From assembly GCF_900101465.1 (NCBI RefSeq), contig NZ_FMZM01000002.1, positions 248,001 to 312,000 on the forward strand: a stretch of 64,000 nucleotides of DNA. The letters run 5' to 3'. Under the pieces are notes generated by a model. The model saw nothing but the letters and a program-made list of their open reading frames with translations. It had not been told where the DNA came from and ran no database searches. The position numbers were made by a program, and so were the translations under genes. Source of the DNA: Nocardioides lianchengensis. GTDB taxonomy: Bacteria; Actinomycetota; Actinomycetes; Propionibacteriales; Nocardioidaceae. Shown here in pieces: positions 55,818-63,595 of this stretch (position 1 is its first letter; each line of letters begins with the position of its first letter).

Positions 55818-55885
55818 GTTCTCCACAGCTGTGGAACAACATGTGGAGAACTACACCGATGTAGTTCTCCACAGGCTTGTCCCCA
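55818..55885. promoter_or_regulatory. Cluster of DnaA-box-like sequences with inverted repeats
   Basis: Within 68 bp lie TTCTCCACA (55819-55827), TGTGGAGAA (55842-55850), TTCTCCACA (55865-55873) and TTGTCCCCA (55879-55887 region), each 8/9 to TTGTCCACA in one orientation. The perfect repeat TGTGGAGAACTACA-CCGA-TGTAGTTCTCCACA spans 55842-55873, and TCCACAGCTGTGGA spans 55822-55835. Confidence 0.5.
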
Positions 55886-55891
55886 GGTGTG

Positions 55892-55926
55892 CAAAAACCG
55901 CCCGCCACCAGGGAGGTGACGGGCGG
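55892..55926 (-). terminator. Intrinsic terminator of crgA
   Basis: On the minus strand, CCGCCCGTCACC and GGTGGCGGGCGG pair around TCCCT with one wobble and are followed by TTTTT (55897-55893). This is the only hairpin in the window with a clear T-run. Confidence 0.85.
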
Positions 55927-55976
55927 TGCGGGTCGTGCTGATCGCGGAGCCAGGACGGGTCTCGTCATCCCCGTCC

Positions 55977-56046
55977 CGGCTTCGTTCCTCAGCCGCGGGT
56001 CTGCTCGACCTTCGCCGGCGACGGCAGCTCGCTCCTTCGTCGCGAC
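55977..56046. repeat. Dispersed palindromic repeat, copy B (inverted)
   Basis: CGGCT-TCGTTCCTC-AGCCG opens the element; its loop is the reverse complement of GAGGAACGA in copy A (13972-14049). Similarity continues through GCTCGACCTTCGC and GCGACGG to CTCGCTCCTTCGTCGCGA. It lies between the crgA stop and its terminator. Confidence 0.65.
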
Positions 56047-56058
56047 CTGCCTGCCGGC

Positions 56059-56529
56059 TCACTCCCAGCGCGTGGCGAAGGTGAAGCCGATCGCCATGAA
56101 GCCGATGCCGACGAAGAGGTTCTTCTGGCCCAGGTCGTTGAGGATCGGGATGCCGCCGGTGTCGGCGGAGTCGCTGAACACGTAGAACGTGCAGATCCAG
56201 ATCAGGCCGATCAGGAAGCAGCCCAGCATGCCCACCACGACGCCGCGGCCGCGGCCGAGCGGGGTGGAGGGGTGGGCCGAGACGGCCAGGCCCAGCAGCA
56301 GGGCGCCGAAGCCGATCAGGTAGTTCCAGTCGCCGAGGTCGGCCATGAACTTCGGGCTGCCGGCGTCGGGCACCGGGATCGCGGTGGGATCGACCCGGAC
56401 GGCGATGTAGTAGTACGCCATCCAGGCGATGCCCAGCACGATCAGCACCAGCGCGACGACGAACCGTGCCGAGAGCACGGGCCCACGGGCCGGGTCGGCA
56501 AAGGTCGGGGTGGCCTTCGACTTGGACAC
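56059..56529 (-). CDS. crgA: Cell division protein CrgA, tandem-duplicated form
   Basis: This 156-residue protein has four TM helices formed from two CrgA-like units. Unit 1 (about 19-88) has SARFVVALVLIVLGIAWMAY and LGDWNYLIGFGALLLGLAVS. Unit 2 (about 94-156) has GMLGCFLIGLIWICTFYV and LGQKNLFVGIGFMAIGFTFA, and ends in TRWE. Usual CrgA is 84-95 residues with two TM helices. The family inhibits or organises FtsZ rings and recruits FtsI/FtsQ. GTG 56529 has GAGGAG upstream. Position next to DUF881 and pknB matches Rv0011c. Confidence 0.9.
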   Translation of the reverse strand: MSKSKATPTFADPARGPVLSARFVVALVLIVLGIAWMAYYYIAVRVDPTAIPVPDAGSPKFMADLGDWNYLIGFGALLLGLAVSAHPSTPLGRGRGVVVGMLGCFLIGLIWICTFYVFSDSADTGGIPILNDLGQKNLFVGIGFMAIGFTFATRWE

Positions 56530-56585
56530 TGGTCTTGCTCCTCGGTTCGCGACGCGCCCGGGACGTCCGCCCACGGGTCGCGGGC

Positions 56586-56591
56586 TACCTT
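56586..56591 (+). promoter_or_regulatory. -10 box of DUF881 gene, leaderless
   Basis: TACCTT ends 7 nt before GTG 56599. It lies in a 69-bp gap shared with divergent crgA. Confidence 0.4.
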
Positions 56592-56598
56592 AGTCGGC

Positions 56599-57381
56599 GT
56601 GACGTCCGAGCACCCGCACGCGGGTACCTCCCGCTGGCGCAGGCTGCTGCGTTTCCGGGGCCCGTGGACCCTCGGGCCGCCCGTGGTGGTGCTGCTGTGC
56701 GGGTCGCTCTTCGTCGTCAGCGCCCAGAACAGCGACGGCACCGACCTGCGTCCGGGGCGCTACACCGATCTCGCCGACCTGGTCCGGGCGGAGTCGGACC
56801 GCTACCAGCGGCTCCAGGACCGGGTCAGCGACCTGACCGATGACGTCACCGCCCTGACCGAGTCGGTCAACGACCGGAGCGTCAACCGCTACCGCCGCCA
56901 GATCGCCCGCTTCGAGGACCCGGCCGGCCTGGTCGAGCGCTCCGGGGAGGGCCTGACCATCACCCTCACCGACTCGCCCGAGGAGCTGGTCGAGCAGGCC
57001 ACCGAGACCGGTGCGCGGCTCAGCGACTACGTCGTGCACCAGCAGGACATCCAGGCCGTGGTCAACGCGCTCTGGGCCGGCGGGGCCGAGGCGGTCACGG
57101 TGATGGGCAAGCGGATCGTGTCGACCACGGGCATCAAGTGCATCGGCAACTCGGTGTTCCTGCAGGGCCGGCCCTACTCCCCGCCGTACGTCATCTCGGC
57201 GGTCGGGGACCAGGACGACCTGCTGTCGTCTGTCGCCGACGACACGAACCTGCAGACCTACCGTCAGCAGGCCGACGACCCCGAGATCGCCATCGGCTGG
57301 GAGCTGGAGGTCGAGGACGACGTCACCGCCCCGGCGTACGACGGCCTGCTCGACCTGTCGTACGCCGAGCCGATGGAGTGA
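56599..57381 (+). CDS. DUF881-family membrane-anchored protein
   Basis: This 260-residue protein has a short basic N-terminus, one TM helix (GPPVVVLLCGSLFVVSAQ), a coiled coil (about 55-95, LVRAESDRYQRLQDRVSDLT) and an extracytoplasmic DUF881 domain (GEGLTITLTDSPEE, VHQQDIQAVVNALWAGGAEA, GNSVFLQGRPYSPPYVISAV). It matches Rv0012 in place. It probably takes part in division or wall growth; function is unknown. Its last 59 bp overlap the convergent pknB gene. GTG 56599 is likely leaderless. Confidence 0.9.
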   Translation: MTSEHPHAGTSRWRRLLRFRGPWTLGPPVVVLLCGSLFVVSAQNSDGTDLRPGRYTDLADLVRAESDRYQRLQDRVSDLTDDVTALTESVNDRSVNRYRRQIARFEDPAGLVERSGEGLTITLTDSPEELVEQATETGARLSDYVVHQQDIQAVVNALWAGGAEAVTVMGKRIVSTTGIKCIGNSVFLQGRPYSPPYVISAVGDQDDLLSSVADDTNLQTYRQQADDPEIAIGWELEVEDDVTAPAYDGLLDLSYAEPME

Positions 57382-59185
57382 CCGGTCCGGTCGAGCGCTC
57401 GGTGCCCGGCAGGCCGTCCGTCGGGTCGGTGGGGTCGGTCGGGACGCCCGGGTCCGTGGGGGTCGGCGTGGGGGTCGGCGTCGGGGTAGGCGTCGGGGTC
57501 GGCTCGACGTAGGTCGAGACGGTGAGGTAGACGATCGTCTGGTCGTCGTACTCCTTGCCGGCGGCGGGGTCCTGCTCGAACACCTGACCGTTCGGGACAT
57601 CGGGGTTGCCGTCGTCCTCGAAGAAGCGCGGGACGAAGCCGAGGTCCTTGACGATCTGCTCGGCCTCCTGACGGGTCCGGCCGACCAGGTCGGGTAGGGT
57701 CTCGCGGCCGTCGGAGAAGTAGACGGTGACCGTGGAACCGGTGGTCACGGGCGTGCCGGGCGGCGGTGCGGTCCGGATCACGACGTCCTTGTCCTCGTCG
57801 GACTTCTCCTCCTTCTCGTCCGGCACCAGGCCCAGCTCCGCGAGCCGTTGCTTGACCTCGTCGCGGCTCTGGCCGACCAGGTCCACGGGCACGTTGACCT
57901 GGGGCCGGCCGGTGGAGATGGTGAAGCCGACGGTGGTGCCGGGGTCGACGAACAGGCCGGCCGTCGGCTCCTGAGAGCCGGGGATGACCCGGTTGGCGGG
58001 GACCTCGGTGCTGGCCTCGCGGGCGATCGTCCCCACGGCCAGGCCGGCGTCGCCGATCGCCGCGCGGGCCGCGCGCTCGGTCATCCCGGCCAGGTCGGGG
58101 ACCTCCTCGTCCTGAGGAGCCGGCGGGAAGAGCTTGGGCCACAGCAGCACGCCACCGACGATCAGCGCGATCAGCAGCAGACCCAGGCCGACCAGCAGGC
58201 CGGTGCGCGGACCGGTGCGCTCCTCGGCCTCCGGGAGCGGGGTGGCGGCGGTCGTCGGACCGGTGACCGGCGCGACGACGGTGGTGGCCGAGGTCGGCGG
58301 GGCCGGGGGAGGCACGGTGGCCTGCACCGGACGGCCGGCGAGGTAGCGCTCGATGTCGCTGCGCATCGCCGCGGCCGACTGGTAGCGGTCCTCCAGACGC
58401 TTGGTCAGCGCCTTCATCACGATGGCGTCGATCTCGGGGGCCAGCGAGGTGTCGTGGTCGGACGGCGGCAGGGCCTGCTCGCGGACGTGCTGGTAGGCCA
58501 CCGCGACCGGGCTGTCGCCGACGAACGGCGGGCGCCCCGTCAGCAGCTCGTAGAGCAGGCAGCCGGCGGAGTAGACGTCCGAGCGGGAGTCGACGGTCTC
58601 GCCGCGGGCCTGTTCGGGGGAGAGGTACTGGGCGGTGCCGACGACCGCGGCGGTCTGGGTCATCGTGTTGGCGGCGTCGCTGATCGCGCGCGCGATCCCG
58701 AAGTCCATCACCTTCACGTCGCCGCTGGGGGTGAGCATCACGTTGCCGGGCTTGATGTCGCGGTGGATGATCCCGGCGCGGTGGCTGTAGTCGAGGGCGG
58801 CGAGCACGCCGCTGGTGATCTCGAGCGCGCGCTCGGGCAGGATCTTGCGGCCCTCGCGCAGCACGTCGCGCAGCGTGCGTCCGGCGACGTACTCCATCAC
58901 GATGTAGGGCTGGGAGACGCCCGAGCCGTCGCTCGCGGGCTCCTCGCCGGTGTCGTAGACGGCCACGATCGAGGGGTGGTTGAGCGAGGCCGACGACTGC
59001 GCCTCGCGGCGGAACCGGGCCTGGAAGGTGGCGTCGCTGGCCAGGTCGGTGCGCAGCCGCTTCACGGCGACGACTCGGCCCAGGCGGGTGTCGGTGCCCT
59101 TGCGGACCTCCGCCATCCCTCCTCGGCCGAGGAGCTCGCCGAGCTCGTAGCGTCCGCCGACCGTCGTCGGCTGTGGGCTGCTCAT
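57323..59185 (-). CDS. pknB: Serine/threonine protein kinase PknB with PASTA domains
   Basis: This 620-residue kinase controls cell-wall synthesis and division. The cytoplasmic kinase domain (about 10-275) has GRGGMAEV, VAVKRL, HRDIKPGN, DFG and SPEQARGE. One TM helix (GLLVGLGLLLIALIVGGVLL) leads to three extracellular PASTA domains (VPDLAGM, VPVDLVGQ, LPDLVGR), which bind muropeptides or lipid II in the family. Mycobacterial PknB has four. A run of Thr-Pro repeats and a basic tail that overlaps the DUF881 gene end the protein. Confidence 0.96.
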   Translation of the reverse strand: MSSPQPTTVGGRYELGELLGRGGMAEVRKGTDTRLGRVVAVKRLRTDLASDATFQARFRREAQSSASLNHPSIVAVYDTGEEPASDGSGVSQPYIVMEYVAGRTLRDVLREGRKILPERALEITSGVLAALDYSHRAGIIHRDIKPGNVMLTPSGDVKVMDFGIARAISDAANTMTQTAAVVGTAQYLSPEQARGETVDSRSDVYSAGCLLYELLTGRPPFVGDSPVAVAYQHVREQALPPSDHDTSLAPEIDAIVMKALTKRLEDRYQSAAAMRSDIERYLAGRPVQATVPPPAPPTSATTVVAPVTGPTTAATPLPEAEERTGPRTGLLVGLGLLLIALIVGGVLLWPKLFPPAPQDEEVPDLAGMTERAARAAIGDAGLAVGTIAREASTEVPANRVIPGSQEPTAGLFVDPGTTVGFTISTGRPQVNVPVDLVGQSRDEVKQRLAELGLVPDEKEEKSDEDKDVVIRTAPPPGTPVTTGSTVTVYFSDGRETLPDLVGRTRQEAEQIVKDLGFVPRFFEDDGNPDVPNGQVFEQDPAAGKEYDDQTIVYLTVSTYVEPTPTPTPTPTPTPTPTDPGVPTDPTDPTDGLPGTERSTGPVTPSARRTTGRAGRRTPGR

Positions 59186-60714
59186 CGGGGTGTGACCTCC
59201 CGGTCGGTCTGGGGGCTCTGGCCGGCGGCGGGGGTGCTCGCACCCGCCGCGGGTGCGGACTCGGTGGGGCTCGGGGTCTCCGACGGGGTCGGCGTCTCGG
59301 ACGGAGTCTCGCTGGGCTCCTCGGACGGCTCCTCCGACGGCGTCTCGCTCGGCTCCTCGGTGGGCTCGGGCTCCTCGGACGGGGTCGGCTCCTCGCTGGG
59401 CTCCTCCTCGGGGACCGGGCCCCAGTAGGAGACCCGGACCTGCTCACCCTCGTCGAGCCGGCCCGACGGGTCGACCGACGAGACGTTGCCCTCGGTGCGG
59501 TCGCCGGGGTTGTCGACCTCCCTGGTGTCGACCCGCAGGCCGAGCTCGCCCAGCTCGTCGGCCACCTCGCCGACCGGGCGACCGACGTAGTCGCTCTCCC
59601 GGATCGTGATCTCCCCGGTGTCGGCCGGCGGGGACGAGCTGTCGTCGTCGCCACCCCGGGTGGCGAGCACCGCGGCGGTCACGGCGACCACGCCGAGCAG
59701 GACCAGCAGCAGCACGACCAGCCAGCGGGTACGACGGCCGTCGCTCGCGTCGTCCTGCGCCGGCGTGGTCGTCGTGGGCGCCGGGGTCGGAGCCGGCACG
59801 GGAGCGCCGAGCACCTGCGTCTGCTGGGTGGCGGGCGGGACCACGGGCGCGACGACCTGGGTCGCGGCGTCGGCCGCGGGGTCGCGGAGCGCCGCGGCGA
59901 ACGCGGCGCCGTCGGCGTACCGCTCCGCGGGGTCCTTGGCCAGCGCCCGTCGTACGACGCGGGCGAGGTCGTCCGGCACGCTCGCCGGGAGCTCCGGCAC
60001 CGGGTCGTGCAGGTGCGCGAGCGCGGTCGCGACCGGCGACTCCTTGTCGAAGGGCCGGCGACCCACCAGGCACTCGAACGCGACCACGCCCAGCGCGTAG
60101 ACGTCGGAGGCGGGGGTCGCGGTCTCGCCGCGGGCCTGCTCGGGGGAGAGGTACTGCGGGGTGCCCATGACCTGGCCGGTCTGGGTGATGCCGAGCCCCT
60201 CGGTGGCGCGGGCGATGCCGAAGTCGGTGATCTTCAGCTGGCGGTCGGGCGTGACCAGCAGGTTGGCGGGCTTCACGTCGCGGTGCACGATGCCGGCGCG
60301 GTGGGCGACGCCGAGTGCGTCACCGGCCTGGGCGAGCAGCTCGCGGGTCGGCACCGGGTCGAGCCCCGAGCCCACACGCAGCAGCGCGGACAGCGGCTGA
60401 CCGTCGACCAGCTCCATCACCAGGAAGGGGCGCGGGATCCCGGACCCGTCGGCCGCGTCGGCCTCGCCGAAGTCGTAGACCGAGGCGATGTTCGGGTGGT
60501 GCAGGGCGGCGGCGTGCCGGGCCTCGGTCTCGAAGCGCGAACGGAACGCCGGGTCGTCGGCGTACTCGGTCTTGAGGAGCTTGACCGCCACCTCGCGGCC
60601 CAGCGTGGTGTCGGTCGCCCGCCACACCTCGCCCATGCCGCCGGTCGCGATCCGGCTGCGCAGCAGGTAGCGCCGCGCGTCGTCGGCGTACGTCTCGGGG
60701 GTTCCGGTCGTCAC
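59182..60714 (-). CDS. pknA: Serine/threonine protein kinase PknA-like
   Basis: This 510-residue kinase has a complete kinase domain (about 15-280: ATGGMGEVW, VAVKLL, HRDVKPAN, DFG, SPEQARGE). One TM helix (WLVVLLLVLLGVVAVTAAVL) and a single PASTA-like domain (ITIRESDYVGRPVGEVADEL) follow. The C-terminal tail of about 75 residues is rich in Ser, Glu and Pro. M. tuberculosis PknA lacks PASTA, so this one may sense wall precursors itself. It overlaps pknB and pbpA by 4 bp on each side. Confidence 0.92.
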   Translation of the reverse strand: MTTGTPETYADDARRYLLRSRIATGGMGEVWRATDTTLGREVAVKLLKTEYADDPAFRSRFETEARHAAALHHPNIASVYDFGEADAADGSGIPRPFLVMELVDGQPLSALLRVGSGLDPVPTRELLAQAGDALGVAHRAGIVHRDVKPANLLVTPDRQLKITDFGIARATEGLGITQTGQVMGTPQYLSPEQARGETATPASDVYALGVVAFECLVGRRPFDKESPVATALAHLHDPVPELPASVPDDLARVVRRALAKDPAERYADGAAFAAALRDPAADAATQVVAPVVPPATQQTQVLGAPVPAPTPAPTTTTPAQDDASDGRRTRWLVVLLLVLLGVVAVTAAVLATRGGDDDSSSPPADTGEITIRESDYVGRPVGEVADELGELGLRVDTREVDNPGDRTEGNVSSVDPSGRLDEGEQVRVSYWGPVPEEEPSEEPTPSEEPEPTEEPSETPSEEPSEEPSETPSETPTPSETPSPTESAPAAGASTPAAGQSPQTDREVTPR

Positions 60715-62183
60715 TTGATCACCGCTTCCATGACCGCCTTCGCGATCGGTCCGCCGATCACGCCGCCGCCGATCTCGCCGCGCGGGATGTCGGCCTTCTC
60801 GATCATCACCGCCACCGCCACCTCGGGGTCGTCGGCGGGGGCGAACGACACGAACCAGGCGTACGGCGAGACGTCGTCCTGGCCACTCTGCGCCGTGCCG
60901 GTCTTGCCCGCCACCTGGACGCCGGGGATGGCCGCCGGGCTCGCGGTGCCGTCGTTCACCGTGTAGGTCATCAGGTCGGTCAGCACCTTGGCCGTCGACG
61001 ACTTCACCGCGCGCGAGAACTCCTCGGGCTGGGTGGTCTCCACGACGTCGAGGTCGGCCGACTGCACCTCGTCGACGACGTACGGCCGCATCACGACGCC
61101 GTTGTTGGCGATCCCGGCCGCGACCATCGCCATCTGCAGCGGGGTCGCGCGGACCTCGTACTGGCCGATGCCGGCCTGGCCGGTCTGCGGCTCGTTCGCG
61201 CCGTCGGGGAACACCGACTTGGCCTGCGGGCGCAGGTCCTCGAGGTAGTCCTGGTTGAAGCCGAAGGCCTCGGCCTGCTCGCGCAGCTTGTCCCCGCCGA
61301 CCTGGACGGCCAGCTGGGCGAAGGTGGTGTTGCAGGAGTTGCCGAGCGCCTGGGTGAACGGGATCGTGTCGGTGCCGCAGGAGCGGCCCTCGTTGTCGAT
61401 CAGCCCGGTGTCGCCGGAGGTCTGGGGCAGCTGGTACTCCGTGCCGCCGGGGACCTGGTCGTCGGCCGACTCGGCCAGCCCGTCCTCGATCGCGGCGGCC
61501 GCGGTGACCAGCTTGAAGGTCGAGCCGGGCGGCAGGGTCTTCTGGGTGCCGCGGTTGAGCATCGGCTCGGAGTCGTCGGTGGTCAGCTGCTTCCAGGCCC
61601 GGTCCACGGAGGCCTTGTCGTGGGAGGCCAGCTTGTTGGGGTCGTACGACGGAGCGGTGACCATCGCCAGGATCTTGCCGGTCTTGGGCTCCAGCGCCAC
61701 GACCGAGCCCTCGACGTCGCCCGGCACGTTCGACAGCGCCTCCGCGGCCGCGTCCTGGGCGGCCGGGTCGATGGTGAGCCGGATGTTGCCGCCCTGGGTG
61801 CCCTTGTTGCTCAGCAGGTCGACCAGCCGGGTGACGAAGAGGCGGTCGTCCTCGCCGGAGAGCACGTCGTTCTGGGTGCGCTCCAGCTGGCTGGCGCCGT
61901 ACGCGTAGGCGAAGAAGCCGGTGAGCGGGGCGTACTTGAAGGGAGCGTTGTAGGTGCGCTGGAACTCGTACTGGTCGTCGACCGGGACGCTCTCGGCGAT
62001 CGCGTCACGGCCGACGATGATCGAGCCGCGCTCGCGCGAGAAGGCGGCGTCGAAGACCCGCTGGTTCTCGGCCCGGTCGTTGAGGGCCTCGCTGCGGAAG
62101 TACTGGAGGTACGTCGCGTTGGCCATCAGCGCGAGGAACAGCACGAGGCAGAAGATCGAGATGGTGCGGATCGGCTTGTTCAC
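60711..62183 (-). CDS. pbpA: Class B penicillin-binding protein PbpA (elongation transpeptidase)
   Basis: This 490-residue transpeptidase cross-links peptidoglycan. It has one N-terminal TM helix (TISIFCLVLFLALMANATYL), a dimerisation region with RGSIIVGRD, and the penicillin-binding domain with SxxK in PPGSTFKLVTA, SxN in GNSCNTTF and KTGTAQ. GTG 62183 overlaps the rodA stop (GTGA); the much longer open frame upstream is antisense to rodA parts in another frame. It pairs with RodA as a SEDS-PBP synthase. Confidence 0.95.
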   Translation of the reverse strand: MNKPIRTISIFCLVLFLALMANATYLQYFRSEALNDRAENQRVFDAAFSRERGSIIVGRDAIAESVPVDDQYEFQRTYNAPFKYAPLTGFFAYAYGASQLERTQNDVLSGEDDRLFVTRLVDLLSNKGTQGGNIRLTIDPAAQDAAAEALSNVPGDVEGSVVALEPKTGKILAMVTAPSYDPNKLASHDKASVDRAWKQLTTDDSEPMLNRGTQKTLPPGSTFKLVTAAAAIEDGLAESADDQVPGGTEYQLPQTSGDTGLIDNEGRSCGTDTIPFTQALGNSCNTTFAQLAVQVGGDKLREQAEAFGFNQDYLEDLRPQAKSVFPDGANEPQTGQAGIGQYEVRATPLQMAMVAAGIANNGVVMRPYVVDEVQSADLDVVETTQPEEFSRAVKSSTAKVLTDLMTYTVNDGTASPAAIPGVQVAGKTGTAQSGQDDVSPYAWFVSFAPADDPEVAVAVMIEKADIPRGEIGGGVIGGPIAKAVMEAVIK

Positions 62184-63595
62184 AGTCGGATCACCTGGGT
62201 CGACTCGTCGTCGGCGGACTCGTCGTCGGTGGAGAGGTCCGGGAGGGGGCGGCGGGCCAGGTCGGAGACGCGCAGCAGCAGCGCGATGATCACCCAGTTG
62301 GCGATCAGGGACGACCCGCCAGCGGAGAGGAACGGGGTGGTCAGGCCGGTGAGCGGGATCAGCCGGGTGACGCCGCCGATGACCACGAAGACCTGGAGGG
62401 CGAAGACGGCGGCCAGGCCGGTCGCGAGCAGCTTGCCGAACCCGTCGCGCGAGATCAGGGCCGCGCGCAGGCCACGCTCCACGATGAGGCCGTACATCAC
62501 CAGCACGGCGAGGACGCCGGTCAGGCCCAGCTCCTCGCCGATCGCGCCCATGATGAAGTCGGAGTTGGCGAACGAGATCCGCCACGGGCTGCCCTCCCCG
62601 AACCCGCGCCCGAGCAGGCCGCCCCAGGCCATCCCGAACATCGACTCGACCAGCTGGTCGCTGGTCGGTCCGGACTCGGGCCGGTAGTAGCTGAAGGGCG
62701 AGAGCCAGATGTCGAAGCGCTGCTGGACATGGGAGAAGGCGTAGTAGCCGCCGGCGGCGCCGAGGGTGAACAGCATCCCGCCCACGACCAGCCAGCCCGG
62801 CCGCTCGGTGGAGACGTAGAGCATCACCAGGAACAGCCCGAAGAAGAGCAGGCTGGAGCCGAGGTCGCGCTGGAAGACCAGGACGCCGAGGCTGATCAGC
62901 CACATCACCAGGATCGGGCCGAGGTCGCGGCCGCGGGGCAGGTCGACGAAGAGCACCCGGCGCCCGGCCAGGGCGAGCGCGTCGCGGTGGAGGACCAGGT
63001 AGCCGGCGAAGGTGATGACGAGCAGCAGCTTGGCGATCTCGCCCGGCTGGAAGCTGAACGGCCCGACGCCGATCCAGATCTTGGCGCCGTTGATGGTCTT
63101 GCCGAGGCCCGGGACCATCGGCAGCAGCAGCAGCACGATCGCAGCGAGGCCGCTGGTGTAGGTGAACCGGGTCAGCCGGCGGTGGTCGCGGAGCACGATC
63201 AGGGTCACCGCGAAGAGGATCACGCCGAGGGTCATCCAGGTGAGCTGCGCCCGGGCGACGTCCTTCGACGCGCTGCCCGCGGCCAGGTCGAGGCGGTGGA
63301 TGACGGCCAGCCCGAGGCCGTTGAGCGCCGCGACGACCGGCAGCAGCACGGGGTCGGCGTACGGCGCGACGAAGCGGATGACCAGGTGGGCGGCGATGGT
63401 CAGGGCGGCCAGCCAGCTGCTGTAGCCGACCATGTCGGCCGGGACCTCGCCCTTCACGCCGATGCCGACGGCGGCGTAGGCCCCGACGCCGACGGCGAGG
63501 GCGAGGACGAGCAGGAAGAGCTCGGCACCGCGCCGGCGGCGGTGCACGAAGCCCATCAGCCCGGACGTGCCGGGGGAGGCGGTCGGGGTGCTCAT
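62180..63595 (-). CDS. rodA: SEDS peptidoglycan polymerase RodA/FtsW
   Basis: This 471-residue multi-pass SEDS protein polymerises glycan strands from lipid II. Family marks are INGAKIWIGVGPFSFQPGEI (catalytic loop region), VFQRDLGSSLLFFGLFLVML with the key Asp, and LTGLTTPFLSAGGSSLIANW near the end. About ten TM helices are visible. The C-terminal tail is acidic (STDDESADDEST), a possible kinase target of PknA/PknB (inference). It overlaps the pstP gene by 4 bp. Confidence 0.95.
   Translation of the reverse strand: MSTPTASPGTSGLMGFVHRRRRGAELFLLVLALAVGVGAYAAVGIGVKGEVPADMVGYSSWLAALTIAAHLVIRFVAPYADPVLLPVVAALNGLGLAVIHRLDLAAGSASKDVARAQLTWMTLGVILFAVTLIVLRDHRRLTRFTYTSGLAAIVLLLLPMVPGLGKTINGAKIWIGVGPFSFQPGEIAKLLLVITFAGYLVLHRDALALAGRRVLFVDLPRGRDLGPILVMWLISLGVLVFQRDLGSSLLFFGLFLVMLYVSTERPGWLVVGGMLFTLGAAGGYYAFSHVQQRFDIWLSPFSYYRPESGPTSDQLVESMFGMAWGGLLGRGFGEGSPWRISFANSDFIMGAIGEELGLTGVLAVLVMYGLIVERGLRAALISRDGFGKLLATGLAAVFALQVFVVIGGVTRLIPLTGLTTPFLSAGGSSLIANWVIIALLLRVSDLARRPLPDLSTDDESADDESTQVIRL

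Noticed and set aside
57460..57510. Tandem GGCGTCGGGGTC-type DNA repeat at the end of pknB
   Set aside because: It is explained by the Thr-Pro repeat codons of the PknB tail and is not a separate element.
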